Assembly: GCA_964196055.1 (NCBI GenBank)
Contig: CAXMSF010000251.1
Location: 1-64,000 of the forward strand
Direction: 5' to 3'
Origin: JAFDEI01 sp964196055
Lineage (GTDB): Bacteria > Myxococcota_A > UBA9160 > SMWR01
Length of the DNA: 64,000 bases
The number at the start of each line of letters is the position of its first letter. The first letter of the stretch is position 1. Shown piece by piece: positions 54,804 through 62,614 of this stretch. A model generated the notes under the pieces. That model was not told the origin of the DNA. It saw nothing but the letters and a program-made list of their open reading frames with translations, and did not search any database. Position numbers and translations under genes: made by a program.

Positions 54804-57131
54804 ATGTCCACGCTCTCCGAATCCCAACTGGAACGAGCTGCGGGCCTCCTCTTCACGTCGACCGACTACGGAATCGCAGTCCTCGATCCCGACGGACGAG
54901 TCACTGCCTTGGGGGGCGCGCTGGTCGACGGCATCGAGTCCGGCGAGGCCGCTTGCGACGCCATGCCCTTCCTCGTGGGTCTAGAGGACGAGCTCGCAGC
55001 AGCGGCCGGGGCGACGGGCAAACCATTCCATCTTCCGAACCTGAATCTCACGCTTCCCTCGGGCAAGGTTCGCTTCGTGTCGCTCTACATCCTGCCGGGC
55101 GAGGAGCCCGGGGCTGCAAGCGTCGTGCTTCGAGATACCACGGAGGCCTCGCTTCACCACCGCAAGGACATGCAGCGCAAGAATGAACTCGACCAGACCC
55201 GCCGAGAGCTCGAGACGACGAATCGCCTGCTTGCAGAGGCGAGCCATCGGGCCGAACAGGCGACCCGCGCCAAGTCGCAGTTCCTGGCGATGATGACCCA
55301 CGGAATCCGCACGCCGATGAACGGAGTGTTGGGAATGCTCCAGCTGCTCCTCGACTCCAACCTCACGTCGGAGCAACACAGCCACGCCCTGACCGCGTTC
55401 GCGTCCGGGGAGTCGTTGCTTCGCCTCATCAACGACATCCTCGACTTCTCGAAGATCGAAGCCGGCAAGCTCGAGCTCGAGCACGCGCCCTTCAGCCTGC
55501 GCGAGGTGGTCGAGGGAACGACCGAACTCCTCGCCCCGCTCGCACAGGAGAAGGGGGTCGAGATCGCGGCCCACATTGCCGCGCCGGTCCCCGATGCCCT
55601 CGTGGGTGACCGCGGCCGCCTGCGACAAATCCTCCTCAACCTGATCGGCAATGCCATCAAATTCACGTCTACGGGTGGGATCCACATTTCTGTCGAGAAA
55701 CGAGAACAGCCGCACGAGCTACTGCATTTCGAGGTGCTCGATTCGGGCATCGGAATCCCGGAAGCGGCCCAGGCGCAGCTCTTCGAGGACTTCACCCAGC
55801 AAGACGCCTCGACGGCCAGCCGATTCGGAGGCACGGGGCTGGGACTCGCCATTGTGCAGCGCCTCGTCGCTCGAATGGAGGGGAAGCTCGGGGTCGAGAG
55901 CGAGCCGGGCCGGGGCAGCAGCTTCTGGTTCGACGTACCCTTCGAAGTTCATCCGACCGCCGCCGCGGTCGCGCCGGAAGCCCAGGGAAGAGCCCTCGCA
56001 CTCTCGGCCAATGCCATCGCCCTTCGAAACTTCAGCGAACAACTCGAGGCCCTCGGCTACGCGCCCGTGGCCGCAAGCGACTTCAACGCCGTCCGGCGAC
56101 TCGTCGAGCAGGTACCGGAGGCGTTTGCGGCCGTGCTCGTGGACGAGTCACTTCCCGAGCTCGAGCGCGAGGCCATCGCAAACCTACCCCGATTGAGAGA
56201 CGCCCGTCGAATCCTCGCTTGTGCACAGAGCCACATCGGAGGCGACCACGAGCCGGGCACCGGCGGATATCACGCGCGCATACCCAAACCGGTGTGGGGC
56301 AAGAACCTGCGGGAGGCGATCGAATCCGACGGGCGCTCGACACGAGCCGCCCCCTTCGTCACCGCGCCCGCGACGCGCTCCGAGCGCCTGCTGGTCGTGG
56401 ACGACGGAGAAGCCAATCGCCGAGTGGCCCACGCCCTGCTCGCGAGATCGGGCTTTCCCGTCGACGCCGTGGCGAGCGGCGAGGAAGCCCTGCTCCGGCT
56501 CGAGCGGGATGCCTATGCACTCGTGCTCATGGACATCCAGATGCCTGGCCTGGACGGATTCGAGACGACCGAGCGAATCCGTGGCCTCGACGGAGTCGCC
56601 GCGCGAACGCCGGTCGTCGCCATGACGGCGAATGCAATTCAAGAATTGGGCGAGCGATTCGAGGCCGCAGACTTCGCGGGCTACATCCACAAGCCCGTGG
56701 CGAAGGCCGACCTGCTCGCCACCGTCGATCGCATTCTCGCTGCCGAGAGGTCGCAGCAGCTGCCGGCACATACCATTCCGGTACCGGAGTTGGTCGCTGC
56801 CGAAGTGCTGCAAGAGTTCTGGCATTCTGTCGGCGAACGGGCCTTCGACCGCCTCGTCGACACCTACTTCGAAGAGATTCGCGTACGACTCGAGTCGATC
56901 CCGACCGAACTCGCCGCACAACGACTCGACAGCGTCGAACGACTGGCCCACGACTTGAAGACCTGCGCTGCAGCCCTCGGCGGCCTCCCGCTGCGAGATC
57001 ACGCAGCCGCGCTCGAGCAGGCGAGCCGCGAGGGCGATGAAGAGACGACGCGGGCGATCGTGGCCGACATCGGCCCACTCGGCCGCGACACCCTGGCCAC
57101 CGTCGAAGCGCTGAGAAGCAGCATCGGCTAG
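54804..57131 (+). CDS. Hybrid sensor histidine kinase with two receiver domains and HPt, 775 aa
   Basis: Order: PAS-like sensor (1-115), coiled coil (120-158), HisKA with His166 (MTHGIRTPMNG), HATPase (NAIKFTSTGGI, DSGIGIP, GGTGLGLAI; about 265-385), a degenerate receiver (about 395-500), a second receiver with Asp577 (VLMDIQMPGLDG) and an HPt domain with His716 (ERLAHDLK). No membrane segment, so the signal is cytosolic. The residue after His166 is Gly, where most kinases have Glu/Asp; this could reduce autokinase or phosphatase activity. It follows the GTPase gene by 6 nt. Confidence 0.92.
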   Translation: MSTLSESQLERAAGLLFTSTDYGIAVLDPDGRVTALGGALVDGIESGEAACDAMPFLVGLEDELAAAAGATGKPFHLPNLNLTLPSGKVRFVSLYILPGEEPGAASVVLRDTTEASLHHRKDMQRKNELDQTRRELETTNRLLAEASHRAEQATRAKSQFLAMMTHGIRTPMNGVLGMLQLLLDSNLTSEQHSHALTAFASGESLLRLINDILDFSKIEAGKLELEHAPFSLREVVEGTTELLAPLAQEKGVEIAAHIAAPVPDALVGDRGRLRQILLNLIGNAIKFTSTGGIHISVEKREQPHELLHFEVLDSGIGIPEAAQAQLFEDFTQQDASTASRFGGTGLGLAIVQRLVARMEGKLGVESEPGRGSSFWFDVPFEVHPTAAAVAPEAQGRALALSANAIALRNFSEQLEALGYAPVAASDFNAVRRLVEQVPEAFAAVLVDESLPELEREAIANLPRLRDARRILACAQSHIGGDHEPGTGGYHARIPKPVWGKNLREAIESDGRSTRAAPFVTAPATRSERLLVVDDGEANRRVAHALLARSGFPVDAVASGEEALLRLERDAYALVLMDIQMPGLDGFETTERIRGLDGVAARTPVVAMTANAIQELGERFEAADFAGYIHKPVAKADLLATVDRILAAERSQQLPAHTIPVPELVAAEVLQEFWHSVGERAFDRLVDTYFEEIRVRLESIPTELAAQRLDSVERLAHDLKTCAAALGGLPLRDHAAALEQASREGDEETTRAIVADIGPLGRDTLATVEALRSSIG

Positions 57132-57151
57132 CGATCGGGTGGCCGCGCCGT

Positions 57152-58375
57152 TCAGATCCGGATGCGATCGCCCTCACGCGGGGCGACACAACGGACGGAC
57201 GAGCCCCAATCGGCCAGCAGACCCGCGACCGTCTCGAGCTTGGCGTCGATGGCGTCGTCGTTCTGGTCCGGGTCGTGGTGGAAGAGGTAGAGGGTCTCGA
57301 CCGAAGCGCGATGGGCCAGGTCCGCGACCCGACTCACGCACGAATGCCCCCATCCCACCCTGGCTGCATACTCCGCGTCCGTGTAGGTCGTATCCGTGAT
57401 CAACGCATCGGTGCCGCTGACGAACTCGATCAGCTGCGCCTCGTACTCCGCGCTGAAGTATTCGGAATCGGGCAGGAAGAGTTCGTTGTCGGTCACGTAG
57501 CAGAGCGAGCGCCCCCCGTAGGTGAGCCGATATCCCAGGCAATTACCCGGGTGGGAGAGCAGCATGGTCCGAAGCTCGATCTCGCCCAGCTTGTGACTAC
57601 CCGCGGACAGATCCTCGAACTCGACACTGGATGCGAACTCCTGGATCGTGATCGGGAAATACACCCCTTCCATCTGAGCCGAGACTAAGTCGCGAACACC
57701 CTTGTCGCCCTGCGACGCTCCCATGATCCGAATCGCATTGCCGGGGATGTAGAGCGGCGTGAAGAAAGGGATCGCGTTGATGTGATCCCAGTGAGGATGA
57801 GAAAGCAGGAGGCTCGCCTCGACGCGTCCTCGACTCATGAGGTGATCGCCGAGTCGCTTGATCCCCGAACCCGCGTCGAACACGAAGAGCGAACCCTTCG
57901 GAAACTCCACGGTCACACACGAGGTATTCCCGCCGTAGCGAAGCGAATCGGCCCCGGGTCGCGGCAGGGTTCCACGCACTCCCCAGAATTCGACTTCGAT
58001 CCGATCTTCGACGATTCGATCGATCTGTTGCAGAAAGGACTCGGCCCGGATCGGCTTCTGGATGTAGCCGTCCGCGCCGAGTTCCGCCGCGCGCCTCCGG
58101 TCGTACTGAAAGCCCTTCGACGAGCAGATCACGATCTTCAGATCGCTAAGCGCGGGGTTCTCACGCAGTCGGCGACAGACCTCGAAGCCATCCATGTCGG
58201 GCATCATCAGGTCGAGCAGCACGACCTGCGGACGCTCCCGCTCGATGGCCTCGAGGGCCGGGCGGCTTTCCGTGCACACCGTGACGCGGTGCCCCGCGTT
58301 CTCGAGCACGGCCTCGGCGGTCCTGGCCAGGGCCAGGTTGTCGTCCACGACATAGAAGTGGAGATCACCGCTCAT
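57152..58375 (-). CDS. Response regulator fused to a metallo-beta-lactamase domain, 407 aa
   Basis: The receiver domain (residues 1-120) has the acidic pair VVDDN, Asp55 (LLDLMMPDMDG) and the Lys in QKPIR. From about residue 126 an MBL fold follows with RGTLPRPG, FDAGSG and the zinc motif HPHWDH (193-198), then SHPGNCLGYR, TDTTYTD and FHHDP. The MBL half resembles PhnP/RNase Z-like phosphodiesterases. Phosphorylation could control hydrolysis. The gene is convergent with the hybrid kinase, 20 bp away, and is the best candidate partner. Confidence 0.9.
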   Translation of the reverse strand: MSGDLHFYVVDDNLALARTAEAVLENAGHRVTVCTESRPALEAIERERPQVVLLDLMMPDMDGFEVCRRLRENPALSDLKIVICSSKGFQYDRRRAAELGADGYIQKPIRAESFLQQIDRIVEDRIEVEFWGVRGTLPRPGADSLRYGGNTSCVTVEFPKGSLFVFDAGSGIKRLGDHLMSRGRVEASLLLSHPHWDHINAIPFFTPLYIPGNAIRIMGASQGDKGVRDLVSAQMEGVYFPITIQEFASSVEFEDLSAGSHKLGEIELRTMLLSHPGNCLGYRLTYGGRSLCYVTDNELFLPDSEYFSAEYEAQLIEFVSGTDALITDTTYTDAEYAARVGWGHSCVSRVADLAHRASVETLYLFHHDPDQNDDAIDAKLETVAGLLADWGSSVRCVAPREGDRIRI

Positions 58376-58634
58376 CGTGCCCTCACTGCAGCGGGGAGAG
58401 CCGCGACGTTACCATGAATCCGGGGCCATGAACCGAATCGGGCGAGGCGGCATCTCTAACACGCACCGCAACGCAAGTGGGTCGTGATCCCCCCGCGATC
58501 CGGCCGGTCAGCAACGCGGAGTGGTAGTGGCGACCGCCGCCGCATAGTATTCGGCCCCTCGAAAGCATTCGGCGAGGATGTCCGACCCGAGCGAAACATC
58601 AAGAATAATCGAGTACATAGAAGGAAATCAGCTC

Positions 58635-59624
58635 ATGTCCGAAGGTGTCGCAGGCGGCCAGATCGACGAGTCGCTGGCCAAGTTGGGGAGCTCGCTGCAG
58701 AGCGAGATCGGAAAAGTTCTGGTGGGGCAGGAGGCCATGGTGCAGGGTCTGCTGGTCGGCCTGCTGTCGTCCGGCCACATACTGATCGAAGGACTGCCGG
58801 GTCTCGCCAAGACGCTCACGGTGCACTCGCTGGCCCGGGCGATCCATACCGGCTTCTCCCGCATTCAGTTCACACCCGACATGCTCCCCGCGGACGTGAT
58901 CGGTACCCAGATCTTCAACCCGAAGGACGCGACCTTCAGCGTGAAGCAGGGGCCGATCTTCTCCAACCTCGTCCTCGCCGACGAAATCAATCGCGCGCCC
59001 GCCAAGGTGCAGTCGGCGCTGCTCGAGGCGATGCAGGAGCGACAGGTCACGATCGGCGGCGAGACCTTCCTCCTGCAGGAGCCTTTCCTCGTGCTCGCCA
59101 CCCAGAACCCGATCGAGCAGGAGGGAACCTACCCTCTGCCCGAGGCACAGATCGACCGCTTCATGCTCAAGCTCCGGGTCGGCTATCCCAGCCAGGAGGA
59201 GGAGCGGCGCATCCTCGATCGCATGGCCAGCGGACAACCCATTCCCGAGGTACAGGCGATCGCAACCGCCGACGACATCCTCGCCGCACGGCGTGCGGTA
59301 AGCGAACTCTTCGTCGACGAGAAGGCGCGCAACTACATCGTCGACCTGGTGCAGGCCACCCGCGAGCCGGGCACGGCCGGCCTGCCCGAGCTCGAGGGGC
59401 TGATCGAGCACGGCGCGAGCCCGCGCGCGAGCATCGCCCTGATGCAAGCCGCCAAGGCTCACGCATTCCTCCAGGGCCGCACCTACGTGACGCCTCACGA
59501 CATCCAGACCATGGCACCCGACGTACTGCGCCACCGCGTCTCGGTGAGCTACGAGGCCGAGGCGGAGGGGAAGTCGGCCGAGGACTTGATCCAGAAGATC
59601 ATGGACACCCTGCTGGTTCCCTGA
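58635..59624 (+). CDS. MoxR-family AAA+ ATPase, 329 aa
   Basis: Walker A GLPGLAKT, Walker B LADEINRAPAKVQ, sensor 1 LATQNPIEQEGTYPLPEAQIDRF: the classic MoxR pattern. It probably acts as a chaperone that inserts metal into or remodels the VWA proteins encoded downstream. ATG 58635 has AAGGA 9 nt upstream; an alternative ATG at 58578 would add 19 residues. Cytosolic. First gene of the Bat operon. Confidence 0.93.
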   Translation: MSEGVAGGQIDESLAKLGSSLQSEIGKVLVGQEAMVQGLLVGLLSSGHILIEGLPGLAKTLTVHSLARAIHTGFSRIQFTPDMLPADVIGTQIFNPKDATFSVKQGPIFSNLVLADEINRAPAKVQSALLEAMQERQVTIGGETFLLQEPFLVLATQNPIEQEGTYPLPEAQIDRFMLKLRVGYPSQEEERRILDRMASGQPIPEVQAIATADDILAARRAVSELFVDEKARNYIVDLVQATREPGTAGLPELEGLIEHGASPRASIALMQAAKAHAFLQGRTYVTPHDIQTMAPDVLRHRVSVSYEAEAEGKSAEDLIQKIMDTLLVP

Positions 59625-59635
59625 GAGGCTGAACC

Positions 59636-60595
59636 GTGCTTCCCAAGGAGATCATGCGCCGGGTGCGCGAGATCCAGGTTCGCACCGGCCGCCAGGTGGC
59701 CGACGTGCTCGCGGGTGAGTATGTCTCGGTATTCAAGGGCAGCGGCATCGAGTTCGACGAGGTGCGCCCCTACATCCCCGGTGACGACATCCGCAGCATC
59801 GACTGGAACGTCACCGCGCGGATGGGCGAGCCCTTCGTCAAGCGCTACGTCGAGGAACGACAGCTCACACTGATGCTGATGGCCGACGTCTCCGCCTCCC
59901 TGGATTTCGGCTCCGGCGATCGCTCCAAGCGCGAGTGCGCGGCCGAGTTCTGCGCACTGCTCGGATTCTCTGCGAGCCGAAACGACGACAAGGTGGGCCT
60001 GCTGCTCTTTCACGGCGACACCGAGCGGTACATCCCGCCGCGCAAGGGGCTCAGACACGCCCTGCGTGTCGTCCGCGAGGTGCTGAGCCACGACGGCGAA
60101 GGCGACGCAGCGGCCACGACGGAGCCCGGTCTGCAACGTTGGTGGATGCTCCCGGGGCGCCGTCGTCCGCGCAGACCGCGCGAGGCGACGAACATCGCCA
60201 AGGCCATGGAGTTCTTCCTATCGGTCAACAAACGCCGCACGGTCTGCTTCGTAGTGAGCGACTTCATCGACGAGGGATGGGAGCGCGCACTACAGACGGC
60301 GAACCGCAAGCACGATGTGGTGGCGGTGCTGATCACCGACCCCAGAGAGCTCGAATTCGCGGACGTCGGTCTCGTCTCACTGGTCGACGCCGAGACGGGA
60401 CGAAGCCGAGTGGTGGACGGCGGCTCCCCGGCCTTCCGCGAAACCCTTCGCGACGAGGCCGAAAAGCGCGTCGAGGGCATTCGGCGCAGGCTTGCGCAGG
60501 CGGGCATCGACCTCATTCACGTCGACGCCGCGGGCTCGGTGGTCGACCCTGTGGTGCGCTTCTTCCGGGCGCGCGAACGCCGAGCGCGTCGATGA
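59636..60595 (+). CDS. DUF58 domain protein of the Bat operon, 319 aa
   Basis: GSGIEFDEVRPYIPGDDIRSIDWNVTARMGEPFVKRYVEERQ is summarised by its key blocks: the FDEVRPY and DIRSIDW motifs, typical of DUF58. The C-terminal half (LMADVSASL) adopts a VWA-like fold. GTG start. Co-occurs with MoxR and VWA membrane proteins and presumably interacts with them. The stop overlaps the next start by 4 nt (ATGA). Confidence 0.9.
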   Translation: MLPKEIMRRVREIQVRTGRQVADVLAGEYVSVFKGSGIEFDEVRPYIPGDDIRSIDWNVTARMGEPFVKRYVEERQLTLMLMADVSASLDFGSGDRSKRECAAEFCALLGFSASRNDDKVGLLLFHGDTERYIPPRKGLRHALRVVREVLSHDGEGDAAATTEPGLQRWWMLPGRRRPRRPREATNIAKAMEFFLSVNKRRTVCFVVSDFIDEGWERALQTANRKHDVVAVLITDPRELEFADVGLVSLVDAETGRSRVVDGGSPAFRETLRDEAEKRVEGIRRRLAQAGIDLIHVDAAGSVVDPVVRFFRARERRARR

Positions 60596-61593
60596 TGCGC
60601 GCTCTCGCCGCCGCACTCGTCTGGCTCACGCTCGCACCCGGCATCGCCGACGCCATCGAGCAGGAGACCCAGCTCGGACCGGTGACGGTGGTCGTCCGCC
60701 TCGAGCCCGAGGCTCCGGTGATCGGCGATGCCATGACGCTCAGCATCGAAGTACTCGCCGAGGAGGGAATCGAAGTGTTGATGCCCGAGTTCGGCGAGGC
60801 GCTCGAGCGGTTCAGCATCATCGACTTCGTGCCGCGCGAGCAGCTCGACCCCGACGGCCGCACGCATTTCAGCCAGCGTTACACGCTGCAATCGCCGCGA
60901 TCGGGAGAGCACGCCCTGCCCGCCATCTTGATCGAGTTCGTCGATCGGCGTCCCGGGCATGACCCGGCGCCCGAAGACCTCGATGCCTACGAACTGCTGA
61001 CGGATCCGCTCCGCTTCGATGTGGCTTCGGTCGTGCAGGGCGCCGACGACCTCGAGCTGAGCCCGCCGATGGGTGCGCTTCCGGCGCGAGGCGGCGTCGG
61101 AGCCAACCCGTGGTACTGGGTGGCCGGCCTGCTGCTGGCTCTCCTCGCGGTCACTCCCTTCGCCTACCGCGCCTGGGCGCGTCTGCGCAGCCGCGCCGCC
61201 GTACGCTCCGCCTACGAACTCGCGCGCTCGGAACTCGACGCGCTCCTGGCCGGGCCCAGGCCCTCGGGCGATCGCATCGGCGACTTCTTCGTCGAGCTGT
61301 CGGGCATCATGCGCCGCTACCTCGAACGGCGATTTCAGCTTCGCTCGCCCGAGCTGACCACCGAGCGCTTCCTCGAAGTCGTGAGCGACTCACCCGACCT
61401 GAGCGATGCGCACCGGCTGCTGCTGCGCGACTTCCTGAGCCAATCGGACCTCGTCAAGTTCGCGCACGTGATTCCCGACGCAAAGGCGATCAAGGACGCC
61501 GTCGATGCCGTCTCGAGCTTCGTCGAGGAGACGCGCGACGATCGGTCCCCGAGCACCACCACCGACTCCGTCATGCTCGGAGCAGAGGGCTAG
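60592..61593 (+). CDS. BatD/DUF4381-like membrane protein, 333 aa
   Basis: Signal peptide at residues 1-20, a periplasmic beta-sandwich BatD-type domain (LGPVTVVVRLEPEAPVIGD ... RYTLQSP), one membrane helix (NPWYWVAGLLLALLAVTPF, about residues 177-195) and a cytosolic DUF4381-like helical part (FFVELSGIMRRYLERRF, FLSQSDLVKFA). Gene coupling with DUF58 and BatA is as expected for the aerotolerance operon. It seems to combine BatD-like and DUF4381 functions in one protein. Confidence 0.82.
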   Translation: MMRALAAALVWLTLAPGIADAIEQETQLGPVTVVVRLEPEAPVIGDAMTLSIEVLAEEGIEVLMPEFGEALERFSIIDFVPREQLDPDGRTHFSQRYTLQSPRSGEHALPAILIEFVDRRPGHDPAPEDLDAYELLTDPLRFDVASVVQGADDLELSPPMGALPARGGVGANPWYWVAGLLLALLAVTPFAYRAWARLRSRAAVRSAYELARSELDALLAGPRPSGDRIGDFFVELSGIMRRYLERRFQLRSPELTTERFLEVVSDSPDLSDAHRLLLRDFLSQSDLVKFAHVIPDAKAIKDAVDAVSSFVEETRDDRSPSTTTDSVMLGAEG

Positions 61594-61594
61594 C

Positions 61595-62614
61595 ATGGGC
61601 GGATTCGAGTTTCGAGATCCCTTCTTCCTCGTCTTCGGACTGCTGGCGCCGCTCGTCTATGCGCTGGCTTCCGGCAGCCCCTCGGCGGTGCGCTACTCGA
61701 GCCTGGCGCTGCTCAGGAGTGCGCCGTCGTCGTGGCGGGTCAGGCTGTTGCCGCTTCCCGCCGCCTGCCTGGCGCTCGCCACCCTCGCGCTCGCCGTCGC
61801 CCTGGCCGGCCCACGCACCGGCGACGCGAGCAGCAAGATCCACCGCGAGGGCATCGCGATGATGCTGGTGGTGGACCGATCGGGTTCGATGAATGCGCGC
61901 GACTTCGTACGCGGTGATCAGAGCATCGATCGCCTGCAGGCGCTCAAGCAGGTGTTGCACCGCTTCCTCGGCACCGATGGCGAGGGTCGCGGTCGACCGG
62001 ACGACCTGATCGGACTCGTGTCCTTCGCCGGCTACGCCGACAGCGTGGCACCACTGACGCTGGATCACGCCAATCTGATGGCAATCCTCGACGAAACGGA
62101 GATCGTGCGGGATCCCGACGAAGACGGCACGGCGATCGGCGAGGGACTCGCTCTCGCGGTCGAGCGGCTGCGCCGCCATCCGGCCAAGAGCAAGGTGGTG
62201 GTGCTGCTGAGCGACGGAGTGAACAACCGCGGCGACATCACACCCGCACAGGCCGCCGAACTGGCCGAAGCGCATAACATCAAGGTCTATACCGTCGGCG
62301 CCGGCACCACGGGCTTCGCCCCGTACCCGGTTCCATGGCGTGGGCGGATCGTACTGCGGCAGGTACAAGTCGAGCTGGACGAGCGCGAGCTCGAAGCCAT
62401 CGCAGAGCGGACCGGTGGGCGCTACTTCCACGCCGAGAACGCCGAAGCGCTGCGGGAGGTCTACGGCGAAATCGACGCACTCGAGCGCACGGAGATCATC
62501 GAGCTCCGCTACATGCAGTATCGCGAGCACTATGCGGGCTTCGCCGCCGGCGGGCTCTTGCTGATGCTGGCCGCAGCGCTCGCGAGTCGGACATTCCTGC
62601 GGAGGCTGCCGTGA
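61595..62614 (+). CDS. BatA-like VWA membrane protein, 339 aa
   Basis: Two N-terminal helices (residues 9-26 and 52-71) are followed by a VWA domain with MIDAS motif DRSGSM (94-99) and SDGVNNRGD, and a C-terminal helix. GAGGG 6 nt before ATG 61595. Stop overlaps the BatB-like gene (GTGA). Thought to scaffold envelope stress or protein quality functions with MoxR. Confidence 0.9.
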   Translation: MGGFEFRDPFFLVFGLLAPLVYALASGSPSAVRYSSLALLRSAPSSWRVRLLPLPAACLALATLALAVALAGPRTGDASSKIHREGIAMMLVVDRSGSMNARDFVRGDQSIDRLQALKQVLHRFLGTDGEGRGRPDDLIGLVSFAGYADSVAPLTLDHANLMAILDETEIVRDPDEDGTAIGEGLALAVERLRRHPAKSKVVVLLSDGVNNRGDITPAQAAELAEAHNIKVYTVGAGTTGFAPYPVPWRGRIVLRQVQVELDERELEAIAERTGGRYFHAENAEALREVYGEIDALERTEIIELRYMQYREHYAGFAAGGLLLMLAAALASRTFLRRLP

